Source: Nonomuraea antri (GTDB lineage Bacteria; Actinomycetota; Actinomycetes; Streptosporangiales; Streptosporangiaceae). From it: a DNA stretch of 64,000 nt. Location: contig NZ_JABCPZ010000002.1 of NCBI RefSeq assembly GCF_013283785.1, positions 1 through 64,000 of the forward strand, written 5' to 3'. The notes below the pieces were generated by a model. The model did no database searches, had not been told where the DNA came from, and saw only the letters and a program-made list of their open reading frames with translations. Both the position numbers and the translations under genes were made by a program. Positions 39,814 through 48,670 of the stretch are shown here, one piece after another (the stretch's first letter is position 1; every line of letters starts with the position of its first letter).

Positions 39814-40547
39814 TGCGCCACTACGCCAGGGCCGAGGTGCTGCGGATGGCGCGCAACCGCCGCTACGTGCTGTTCACCGTGCTCTTCCCGGTCGTCATCT
39901 ACCTGGTCAACGCCAACCTCTACGGCGACAGGACCGGGGCGGGCGGGGTCAGGATGAGCACGCTGCTGATGGTGTCGATGGCCGCCTACGGCGCGCTGTC
40001 GTCGTCGATGATGAGCTCGGCCGTGCCGTGGGCGCAGGAGCGGCAGACGGGCTGGCTGCGCCAGCTCCAGATCACCCCGCTGCCCGCCTGGGCGATCATC
40101 GTCACCAAGCTCGGCGTCGCGCTGCTGCTGACCCTGCCCGCGCTGCTGCTGGTCGCCCTCGTCGCGGTGACGCAGCAGGGCGTGTCGCTGGCCGCCGGGC
40201 AGTGGGCGGCGCTGCTGCCCGCGCTGTGGCTGGGCACGCTGCCGTTCATCGCGCTCGGGCTGGCCATCGGCTCGGTGCTGTCGGCGGACGCGGCCCTGCC
40301 CGCCGCGATGATCAGCATGTTCGCGCTGAGCATCGCGGGCGGCCTGTGGTTCCCGCCCGAGGCGCTGAACGGCACGCTGCGGGCCGTGGCCGAGCTGACC
40401 CCGTCCTACCACTACGCCAACCTGGGCTGGAGCGTGGCGGGCGGCGCCGGGCTGCCGGTCGCCGACGTGCTGATCGTGGCCGGATGGACGCTCGCGCTGG
40501 GCGCCGCCGCCGCGTATCTCTACCGGCGGGCTACTGTGCGAAGGTGA
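39813..40547 (+). CDS. ABC-2 type transporter permease
   Basis: A 244-residue six-helix ABC-2 permease. Helices include [20 protein letters not shown] and [18 protein letters not shown]; the conserved coupling region is [19 protein letters not shown]. It partners the overlapping ATPase and is followed, again with stop/start overlap (GTGA), by its sensor kinase. Such ABC plus DesK-type kinase sets commonly export antimicrobial or membrane-active compounds; DesK-type systems may also sense membrane state. Confidence 0.9.
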
Positions 40548-41743
40548 GCATCTCATCCAGGACGGGCATCGCCCGTCCGGGCCTGGTCGCCCGCCTCGGC
40601 CTCGACGACGAGCAGTCGCCGAGGAGGCGGCTGCTCGCGATCTCCATCGGCCTGGTCTACCTGGTGCTCCCGCTCCGGGAGCTGCTGACGGGCCAGCTCA
40701 CGGGGGCCCGCGCGGTGTGGGCGGGCGCGTCGCTGGCGGTCTTCATCGCCGCCTTCCTCGCCACCGTGCTCAGCGCCAGGCAGATCGGCGAACGCGGGCC
40801 GTGGACGTTCCCGCTGCTGGCCGTGACCACCCTGGCCGGGGTGGCGCCGGCGTTCGCGCTCGGCGGCTCCTGGCTCGCCCTGCCGGTCTACACCGTGGTG
40901 CTCTACGGGTTCACGCTGCCGCCCGTGGCGGCCGGGGGCGCGATCGTCACCGTGCTGGGCGTCGTGGTCGGCGCCGGGCTGGCCAACGGGAGCGAGCCGA
41001 CGTCCATCATCGTGCTGGCGCTCCAGGTCGTCACGCTGGGCGTGCTGTTCGTCAGCATCCGCAACGGCAAGGTGCTCACCCGCAGGCTGCGCCTGGCGCA
41101 GGACGAGGTGGCCAGGCTGGCCGCGACCGAGGAGCGGCTGCGCATCGCGCGCGACCTGCACGACCTGCTCGGCCACAGCCTGTCGGTGATCGTGCTCAAG
41201 AGCGAGCTGGCCGGCCGGCTGGCCGAGTCGTCGGAGGAGGCCAGGCGGGAGATCGCCGACATCGAGGCGGTGGCCAGGAAGGCGCTGGTGGAGGTGCGCG
41301 AGGCGGTGACCGGCTACCGGCAGCGCAGCCTGGCGGAAGAGCTCGACAGCGCCAGGTCGGTGCTGCTGGCCGCCGGGATCGACACGCAGGTGCACGTCTC
41401 GGGCACGCCGGTGCCGGAACCTCTGGACGAGGTGCTGGCCTGGGCGGTGCGCGAGGGCGCGACCAACGTCGTACGGCACGCCGGCGCCGGGCAGTGCACG
41501 ATCAGGGTGACCTTCGACGGCGAGAACGCGGGCCTGGAGATCCTCGACGACGGCGAGGGCGGCGGCGCCTACGAGATGGGCAGCGGCCTGCAGGGGCTCA
41601 GCGAGCGGGTGGCCGGGGCGGGCGGCTCGGTGGTGGCCGGGCCGGTGCGCAGGAGCGGCTTCCTGCTGCGCGTGACAGTGCCCGCGCCCGTCGAAACGGC
41701 TGAGGAGAGCACGGGGGAGAGCGCCATGGAGGCGTCGTCGTGA
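40544..41743 (+). CDS. sensor histidine kinase, HisKA_3 (NarL/DesK type)
   Basis: A 399-residue membrane kinase with about five N-terminal helices (residues 30-165), a short coiled linker, a HisKA_3 dimerisation domain with phospho-acceptor H206 in [15 protein letters not shown], and an HATPase_c domain ([14 protein letters not shown]-box, DDGEGGG G1, [10 protein letters not shown]2). GTG at 40544 overlaps the permease stop. The sensor has no obvious extracellular domain, so it likely senses within the membrane or through the ABC transporter. Confidence 0.92.
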   Translation: MSISSRTGIARPGLVARLGLDDEQSPRRRLLAISIGLVYLVLPLRELLTGQLTGARAVWAGASLAVFIAAFLATVLSARQIGERGPWTFPLLAVTTLAGVAPAFALGGSWLALPVYTVVLYGFTLPPVAAGGAIVTVLGVVVGAGLANGSEPTSIIVLALQVVTLGVLFVSIRNGKVLTRRLRLAQDEVARLAATEERLRIARDLHDLLGHSLSVIVLKSELAGRLAESSEEARREIADIEAVARKALVEVREAVTGYRQRSLAEELDSARSVLLAAGIDTQVHVSGTPVPEPLDEVLAWAVREGATNVVRHAGAGQCTIRVTFDGENAGLEILDDGEGGGAYEMGSGLQGLSERVAGAGGSVVAGPVRRSGFLLRVTVPAPVETAEESTGESAMEASS

Positions 41744-42348
41744 CGATCCGGGTGATGCTGGCCGAGGACCAGGCGATGGTGCGCGGCGCGCTGGCGTCCC
41801 TGCTCGGCCTCGAACCGGACCTGGAGGTGGTGGGCGAGGCCGCCGACGGCGCCGAGGCGGTGGCCGTGGCCGCCCGGGTCAGGCCCGACGTCGCGGTGCT
41901 CGACATCGAGATGCCCGGCCTGGACGGCCTGGCCGCGGGCGCGCGGATCGCCGCCGAGGTGCCCGGCTGCCGGGTGATGATCGTGACCACGTTCGGCCGG
42001 GCCGGCTACCTGCGTACCGCGATGGAGGCGGGCGCGGTGGCGTTCCTGGTCAAGGACAGCCCGGCCAGGGAGCTGGCGGCGGCCATCCGCCGGGTGCACG
42101 CGGGTGAGCGGGTGATCGACCCCGCGCTGGCCGCCGCCGCGCTCAGCGCGGGCCCGAATCCGCTGTCGGGGCGCGAGCGCGACGTGCTGGCCGCCGCCGC
42201 GGACGGCGCCACCATCGGCGACATCGCCAACCGGTTGCACCTGTCGGAGGGCACGGTGCGCAACTACCTGTCGTCGGCCATCCAGAAGACCCACGCGCGC
42301 AACCGCATCGAGGCCGTCAGGCGCGCCCAGACGCAGGGCTGGCTCTGA
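41740..42348 (+). CDS. NarL/LuxR-type response regulator
   Basis: A 202-residue regulator: receiver domain with phospho-acceptor D55 in [10 protein letters not shown] and K in FLVKDSP, then a LuxR HTH ([37 protein letters not shown]). GTG at 41740 overlaps the kinase stop (GTGA). Expected to autoregulate the ABC-2 exporter operon. Confidence 0.94.
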   Translation: MTIRVMLAEDQAMVRGALASLLGLEPDLEVVGEAADGAEAVAVAARVRPDVAVLDIEMPGLDGLAAGARIAAEVPGCRVMIVTTFGRAGYLRTAMEAGAVAFLVKDSPARELAAAIRRVHAGERVIDPALAAAALSAGPNPLSGRERDVLAAAADGATIGDIANRLHLSEGTVRNYLSSAIQKTHARNRIEAVRRAQTQGWL

Positions 42349-42382
42349 CCGCACGAACACCTGCCCGGGAGCGTGCGCGGGC

Positions 42383-43672
42383 TCAGCGGGGCGGTCTCAG
42401 CGCCGCCACGGCCTTGACGGCCAGATCCACCTGCTCCGGCGTGGTGACCATGCTGGTGCCGAACCGCAGCAGCGACGGCACGTAGGGGGTGCTGCTGGCG
42501 ATCACCTTCTGGTCGTGCAGCCGCCGTACGGCCTCGAACGGGTTCATCCCGGTCACCGACAGGCACACCAGCCCCGCGGACAACTCCGGTGACAGCGGCG
42601 TGGCCAGCACCACGTGCGGCAGCCCCTTCAGCCCTTCCTTGAGCCTGGTGGCCAGTTCCTGGGTGCGCTGCTGGATGCGGTCCTTGCCGATGTCGCTCTG
42701 GAACCTGAACGCCTGCTCCATCGCCCAGCGGTGCTCGAACGCCTTGTACCCGCCGGGCATGACCTGCTCGGCGGTCGTCCGGACCGGGCGCCGCCCGGTC
42801 GTCCAGGAGTCGAAGGCGTCCTGGCCGAAGCTCGGGATGGTGGGCGCCAGCGCGTCCCAGGCCCGGCCCCACAGGATGCCGGTGCCGCGCGGGCCGAACA
42901 GCCACTTGTGCGTGCCGCTGGACAGGAAGTCGCAGCCCAGGTCGCCCACGCCGTCGGCAATGGCGCCGAAGCCGTGCACGCCGTCGACGCACAGCAGCGC
43001 CCTGTCGTGCTCGTCGCGGTTCTTGTTCGCCTCGGCCAGCAGGTCGGCGATGGCCCTGACCGGCAGGCGCACCCCGGTGCTCGAATGCACCCAGGTGATC
43101 GCCACCACGCGGGTGCGCGGGCCGAGCCCCTTCTCGATCGCGCCGACGATGCGGTCGGCCGAGGCCGTGGCCGGGTCGTCGTACAGGCGGACCTTGCGCA
43201 CCCGCGCGCCGGTGCGCTCGGCCAGCATCCGCAGGCCCTCGTGGGTGGGCATGAAGTCGTGCTCGGTGGTGAGCACGTCCTGGCCGGGACGCAGCCTGAA
43301 CCCGGCGTAGAGCAGGCCGAGCCCCATCGTCGTGCTGTCGGTCAGCGCGACGTCGGCCTCCTTCCCGCCGATGAACGCGGCCGCCGCGCGGCGCTGCGTC
43401 AGGTCCGGGTCGCGGCCCGGGGTGTATTCGGGGTCGGCGTCCAGGCCTTCGCGGTGCCTTTTGATCGCCTCGCGGACGGGCGCCGGGTGCGGAGCCAGGA
43501 CGAACGCGGCGAACTGCCCGTACGCCGGGTCCAGGGTGAACTGGGCGCGCACGGAGGCCCAGTCGCGGGGGTCGAAGGAGGCGGCCGGTTTCGACGGTGC
43601 GGCCGGGGGAGTGGAGGTGCAGGCGGCCACCCCGGCCAGCACCCCCGCGCTGAGCAGGGCCCTTCTGTTCAT
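42383..43672 (-). CDS. lipoprotein-type class V aminotransferase fold PLP enzyme
   Basis: A 429-residue PLP enzyme of the class V aminotransferase/isopenicillin N epimerase group. The lysine lies in SSGTHKWLFGP, with AITWVHSSTGVRLP and CVDGVHGFGAI for cofactor binding. Unusually, it begins MNRRALLSAGVLAGVAAC: a twin-arginine-like signal with a lipobox, followed by a Thr/Pro/Ala linker, so it is probably exported folded by Tat and lipid-anchored. Substrate unknown; epimerase, desulfurase or lyase chemistry are all possible. Confidence 0.82.
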   Translation of the reverse strand: MNRRALLSAGVLAGVAACTSTPPAAPSKPAASFDPRDWASVRAQFTLDPAYGQFAAFVLAPHPAPVREAIKRHREGLDADPEYTPGRDPDLTQRRAAAAFIGGKEADVALTDSTTMGLGLLYAGFRLRPGQDVLTTEHDFMPTHEGLRMLAERTGARVRKVRLYDDPATASADRIVGAIEKGLGPRTRVVAITWVHSSTGVRLPVRAIADLLAEANKNRDEHDRALLCVDGVHGFGAIADGVGDLGCDFLSSGTHKWLFGPRGTGILWGRAWDALAPTIPSFGQDAFDSWTTGRRPVRTTAEQVMPGGYKAFEHRWAMEQAFRFQSDIGKDRIQQRTQELATRLKEGLKGLPHVVLATPLSPELSAGLVCLSVTGMNPFEAVRRLHDQKVIASSTPYVPSLLRFGTSMVTTPEQVDLAVKAVAALRPPR

Positions 43673-43727
43673 GTTCCCTTACTAGCCGGTGGGTGCCGCA
43701 CTGCCCAGTGCGCGCGCCGAGTCGTTA

Positions 43728-44753
43728 TCAGCTCCTGATCGCCGCCACCTGCCTGATCAGGTCCGAGACCCGCACGATGCCCAGGCAGCGGTTCAGCTCG
43801 TCGGTGACCACCAGGTCGTCGTAGACGCGGCTGGCGTCGCGTCCGGCGGCCTGCATGGCGGCGATGGCCGGGGTGGTGCGCGGCACCGTGCGCGGGGGGT
43901 CGGCCAGCCGCACGGCCGGTTTGGCGCCGTGCAGGGCGTGGCCGTAGCGGGCGGCGATCGACAGCAGGAAGCGGCTGCGGTCGAGGCTGCCCTTGGGCCG
44001 CTGGTACTCGTCCACCAGGATCACGCTGGTGATCGTGGGCTCGTGGCCGAAGGCCTCGATGGCCTGGTCCGCCCGGGCCTCGGCGGGCAGCGTCACCGCC
44101 GGGATCAGCAGCTCCTGGACGCGCGGGCCGAGCATGAGCGAGTCGGGCGATTCGTCGGGGGTGGGCAGCGGCACGCGTACCTTGCCGTCGGGCCCAGGGG
44201 CCATCATCGGGCCGTGGGCCAGGCGCACGCCCAGGCCGCGGGCGGCGGCCACCTGGGCGTCACGTTCCACGCCCGGGGCCATGACGTGCGCGCCGATGCC
44301 GCGCGCCAGCGACACCACCGCGCGCGCCACGGCGGCCGCGCGGTGGTCGCCGGGGATGCGCGAGACCAGGTCGGCGTCCAGGGCCAGCAGGTACGGCGCG
44401 GAGCCGGCGATCAGGTCGAACGCCACGCCGCCGGTGCCCACGCCGCCGAAGCCCAGCAGGTAGCCGATCGAGCGCAGGCCGTCGAGCACGACCTTGAGCA
44501 GGGGCCGCTCCTGGTCACCGCACGCGCCGGTGAGCAGCAGGATGGCCTCGCGCGGATGCCTGCCCGCGCGCCTGAGCGCCTCGTGCAGCGGCGCCAGCGC
44601 GCCGGCTCCGGACAGCGCGAGGTGCATGGGCAGGTCCAGCATCATGGGCAGGGGCGCGGCCCTGAGCACGCCCGTAGGATCGACGAGGGCGGGGTGCGCG
44701 ATGACGGCCCCGGTGTCGAGATCCACCATGGGGCTCGTGAGCAGGGAAGACAC
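43728..44753 (-). CDS. degenerate EAL-domain protein with C-terminal CBS region
   Basis: The first 200 residues follow the EAL fold (LDTGAVIAHPALVDPTG, LGFGGVGTGGVAFDLI, LALDADLVSRI, VMAPGVERDAQVAAARGLG), but the catalytic acids are lost: EAL reads PAL, DDFGTG reads FGGVGTG and AEGVE reads APGVE. It should not hydrolyse cyclic di-GMP but may bind it or a related ligand. The C-terminal 140 residues look like a CBS-pair region (ITSVILVDEYQRP, VVTDELNRCLGIVRVSDL). Start uncertain: GTG 44753 used; a longer frame begins at GTG 44834. Confidence 0.65.
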   Translation of the reverse strand: MSSLLTSPMVDLDTGAVIAHPALVDPTGVLRAAPLPMMLDLPMHLALSGAGALAPLHEALRRAGRHPREAILLLTGACGDQERPLLKVVLDGLRSIGYLLGFGGVGTGGVAFDLIAGSAPYLLALDADLVSRIPGDHRAAAVARAVVSLARGIGAHVMAPGVERDAQVAAARGLGVRLAHGPMMAPGPDGKVRVPLPTPDESPDSLMLGPRVQELLIPAVTLPAEARADQAIEAFGHEPTITSVILVDEYQRPKGSLDRSRFLLSIAARYGHALHGAKPAVRLADPPRTVPRTTPAIAAMQAAGRDASRVYDDLVVTDELNRCLGIVRVSDLIRQVAAIRS

Positions 44754-44897
44754 GTTGGAATGATGGGGCCGCGGCCGCCCCGGCAGAAGCCCTGGCAAGC
44801 GAAATTCACCGACATTTCCCTTGTAGTTCCCCACCGTCGTTGCAGGGAATTACATTCGGTCAGCTCGCCCGTCAAACGGCGCTTGACGGCGGTCGGC

Positions 44898-44903
44898 TAA
44901 CCT
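44898..44903 (+). promoter_or_regulatory. candidate -10 of leaderless acVLRF1 gene
   Basis: TAACCT matches TANNNT and ends 6 nt before ATG 44910, which has no ribosome binding site. Confidence 0.45.
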
Positions 44904-44909
44904 TCCGGC

Positions 44910-45563
44910 ATGAGCTCGCGTCCGGCCGGCGGCGGCGGCCGGTGGGTGACGGTGCCGCCGGCGCGCGTGCACCGCTGGATCGACGGTTTCGCCGAGCGCC
45001 ACGGCCCGTTCGAGTCCGCCGGCGACGACCGGGTCGTCCGCCTGGTGGCCGCCGACGGCGCGGTGGCGGAACTGCACGCGCCGTTCCCGCCGATGAAGCC
45101 CGGGCCGCCGCACCTGGCCGCGCTCACCGCGCACGCCCGGGCCGAGCGCCGCGTCGGCGTCGTGCTGGTGCGCAGGGGCGGTTACGCGGCGGGCGTCTTC
45201 CGCGGCGCCGAGCTGCTCGACTCCAAGGTGGGCTCGCGCCTGGTGCAGAGTCGCACGGCGGCCGGCGGCTGGTCGCAGCAGCGCTTCGCCAGACGCCGGC
45301 GCAACCAGGCGGAACAGGCCTTCGACGCGGCCGCGCGCACCGCCCTGCGGGTGCTCTCGCCCCACCTGGACGACCTCGACGCGGTGGTGTTCGGCGGCGA
45401 CAGGCGGGCGGTCGAGGCGCTGCGGGCCGATCGGGCGCTGGCGCCGCTGTTCGCCCTGGAACGCGAGCCGTTCCTGGTGGTGCCGGATCCCCGGCTGGCC
45501 GTGCTGCGCGAGACGCCCGCTCAGTTCACGGCGGTACGCATCAAGATCGTCGACCCGCAGTGA
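44910..45563 (+). CDS. acVLRF1-type peptidyl-tRNA hydrolase (Vms1-like release factor)
   Basis: A 217-residue actinobacterial relative of eukaryotic eRF1/Vms1, expected to release stalled peptides from tRNA in ribosome rescue. The catalytic-loop region is SRTAAGGWSQQRFARRRRNQ, which carries the GG..Q glutamine equivalent of the eRF1 GGQ; FDAAARTALRVLSPHLDDL and VVFGGDRRAVEALRAD are typical. No ribosome binding site precedes ATG 44910, but TAACCT does. It is followed by an ABC-F gene, also a ribosome-associated family. Confidence 0.82.
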   Translation: MSSRPAGGGGRWVTVPPARVHRWIDGFAERHGPFESAGDDRVVRLVAADGAVAELHAPFPPMKPGPPHLAALTAHARAERRVGVVLVRRGGYAAGVFRGAELLDSKVGSRLVQSRTAAGGWSQQRFARRRRNQAEQAFDAAARTALRVLSPHLDDLDAVVFGGDRRAVEALRADRALAPLFALEREPFLVVPDPRLAVLRETPAQFTAVRIKIVDPQ

Positions 45564-45598
45564 CGCGTTAACCACAGGATCGTCCGTGGCCCGGCCCG

Positions 45599-45604
45599 TA
45601 CACT
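45599..45604 (+). promoter_or_regulatory. candidate -10 for the ABC-F leader
   Basis: TACACT matches TANNNT and ends 7 nt before the ATG of the five-codon leader ORF, so the leader may be translated from a leaderless transcript. The -35 is not clear. Confidence 0.5.
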
Positions 45605-45611
45605 GAACGGT

Positions 45612-45629
45612 ATGCACACTCCCGATTGA
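45612..45629 (+). CDS. short leader ORF (MHTPD) upstream of ABC-F
   Basis: ATG-CAC-ACT-CCC-GAT-TGA encodes MHTPD. It starts 7 nt after a -10-like TACACT and spans the left arm of an inverted repeat whose right arm contains the only ribosome-binding-like GGGAG ahead of the ABC-F gene. A ribosome on this ORF would open the hairpin, as in known antibiotic-responsive attenuators. Coding function is inference; the ORF is very short. Confidence 0.45.
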   Translation: MHTPD

Positions 45630-45686
45630 TCGCGGCCGCCTGCCGTCTCCCTTCCCCCTTCTGACTCTTTCCTAGCTCGGGAGTGT
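45616..45686 (+). promoter_or_regulatory. attenuator-like inverted repeat in the ABC-F leader
   Basis: A perfect 10-bp inverted repeat pairs 45616-45625 (ACACTCCCGA) with 45677-45686 (TCGGGAGTGT). The intervening 51 nt are pyrimidine-rich and mostly unable to pair. The right arm contains GGGAG, 13 nt before ATG 45697, so pairing would mask the ribosome binding site. Confidence 0.5.
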
Positions 45687-45696
45687 CTCCTTCACC

Positions 45697-47295
<1,599 letters not shown>

Positions 47296-47408
47296 TCTTA
47301 ATTTGAGTGGGTACGGATCTTTTCCCGTGGAGTAGGTAGCCGATCCCGCTGAAATGACTGATCATGGCGGAGTAACGCTGCGGAAGTCCGGCACTACAGG
47401 AGGTACTC

Positions 47409-47624
47409 GTGGCCGAGACACTGAAGAAGGGCACCCGGGTCACCGGGGCCGACCGGGAAAAACTGGCCGGCGATCTCAAGAAGCGCTACGCGCAGGGCGA
47501 GAGCATCCGCGCACTGGCCGCTTCGACCGGCCGGTCCTACGGGTTCATCCACCGCATCCTTAGCGAGTCCGGCGTGACTCTGCGGGGCCGCGGGGGGGCC
47601 ACCCGAGGCAAGTCCAAGCGCTAG
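47409..47624 (+). CDS. small helix-turn-helix protein
   Basis: A 71-residue basic protein with a single HTH (REKLAGDLKKRYAQGESIRALA, ASTGRSYGFIHRILSESG) and a GRGGATRGKSKR tail, a conserved small actinobacterial family. GTG 47409 has AGGAGG 5 nt upstream. The recognition helix SYGFIHRILSE resembles those of Hin/resolvase-type HTHs. DNA targets are unknown; it follows the ABC-F gene by 113 bp. Confidence 0.85.
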   Translation: MAETLKKGTRVTGADREKLAGDLKKRYAQGESIRALAASTGRSYGFIHRILSESGVTLRGRGGATRGKSKR

Positions 47625-47672
47625 CGGCCGCCTCGGAACGTGCGACCGCAGCCGCCCGTCCCTAGTCAGCCG

Positions 47673-47720
47673 CCGTCGTGCCCGAGCCAGAATCATATTC
47701 TGTAGGCTCGGGCACGACGG
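47673..47720. promoter_or_regulatory. 48-bp palindrome enclosing a -10-like element
   Basis: Perfect 16-bp arms (47673-47688 and 47705-47720) flank an AT-rich 16-bp core that contains its own 5-bp inverted repeat (AGAAT, ATTCT). TATTCT at 47696-47701 matches a -10 hexamer, 43 nt before the enoyl-CoA hydratase ATG. It may be an operator on a promoter, or a U-tract-free terminator for the upstream HTH gene. Confidence 0.65.
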
Positions 47721-47743
47721 TCAGCGTTGAAAGGGAACAGGCG

Positions 47744-48565
47744 ATGGCGGAAGCGAAGGCGCGACAGCGCGGGGGGTATGCGGAGGACGTCTCTACCGAG
47801 CAGCCGGTGGAGGGCGGACTCCGATTCGAGGTGGACGGTGAGATCGCGACGATCACGCTGGACCGGCCGGAAAAGCGCAACGCTCAGACGTTCGCGACCT
47901 GGTCGGCCCTGGCTCGCATCGGCGAAAGCCTGCCGGAGCAGGTGCGCGTCGTCGTCGTGAGAGGTGAGGGACCGTCCTTCTCGGCAGGTATCGACCTGCG
48001 AATGTTCACACCGGAGGGAGTGCCGGGCCAGGGCTCGTTCAGCTCGGCGGCCACACTCGACGGCGCCACCTTCGAGCAGCGCATCAAGCAGGCCCAACAG
48101 GGATTCCTGTGGCTGCGCCGCCCGGAGATCGTCTCCATCGCGGCCGTGCAGGGGCACGCGATCGGCGCGGGGTTCCAGCTCGCGCTCGCCTGCGACCTGC
48201 GGATCGTGGCCGACGACGTGAAGTTCTGCATGAAAGAGCCGGCACTGGGCCTGGTGCCCGACCTGACAGGGACCAAGCCGCTGGTCGAACTGGTCGGCCT
48301 GGCCAAGGCGATCGACATCTGCCTGACGGCCAGGATCGTGCACGCGGACGAGGCCATGCGCATCGGCCTCGCCGAACAGGTGGTCGCCGGGGGCGACCTG
48401 GAGCAAGCCGTACAGGACAAGATCGCGCAGCTGCTGTCGACGAACAGGGACGCGGCGACCGCGACCAAGCGACTCCTCCAGGGGGCGCGCCTGCGCACCC
48501 TGGAGGAGCAGAGCGCGGCCGAGGGCGTGGAGCAGGCGGCGCGCATCAAGGCGCTGTTCGGCTGA
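47744..48565 (+). CDS. enoyl-CoA hydratase/isomerase family protein
   Basis: Crotonase-fold protein of 273 residues, likely hydrating or isomerising an acyl-CoA. Typical segments: ITLDRPEKRNAQTF, EGPSFSAGIDLRMF (oxyanion hole) and VQGHAIGAGFQLALACDLRI; the glutamate region is CMKEPALGLVPDLTGT, where the second usual catalytic Glu is replaced (LVPDLT), suggesting an isomerase or divergent reaction. ATG 47744 has AAGGGA about 8 nt upstream; the longer frame back to 47678 would run through the palindrome. A terminator follows. Confidence 0.87.
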   Translation: MAEAKARQRGGYAEDVSTEQPVEGGLRFEVDGEIATITLDRPEKRNAQTFATWSALARIGESLPEQVRVVVVRGEGPSFSAGIDLRMFTPEGVPGQGSFSSAATLDGATFEQRIKQAQQGFLWLRRPEIVSIAAVQGHAIGAGFQLALACDLRIVADDVKFCMKEPALGLVPDLTGTKPLVELVGLAKAIDICLTARIVHADEAMRIGLAEQVVAGGDLEQAVQDKIAQLLSTNRDAATATKRLLQGARLRTLEEQSAAEGVEQAARIKALFG

Positions 48566-48571
48566 TCCCAC

Positions 48572-48605
48572 CTCCGCCGGCGGCGGTGGTCGCCGGCGGG
48601 GTTTT
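48572..48605 (+). terminator. rho-independent terminator
   Basis: A 9-bp perfect GC stem (48574-48582 with 48591-48599), extended by two weaker pairs, with an 8-nt loop and TTTT directly after. It lies 7 bp past the enoyl-CoA hydratase stop. Confidence 0.85.
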
Positions 48606-48670
48606 CGCGCTGGGCGGACGCGGGAATCGCCAGGGGTCACCGGAGCGCTGAGGTCGGGGGAGGACCCCGT

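Noticed and set aside
44883..44903. TTGACG plus TAACCT as a -35/-10 pair for acVLRF1
   Set aside because: The spacer is only 9 nt, far too short; only the -10 is kept as a candidate.
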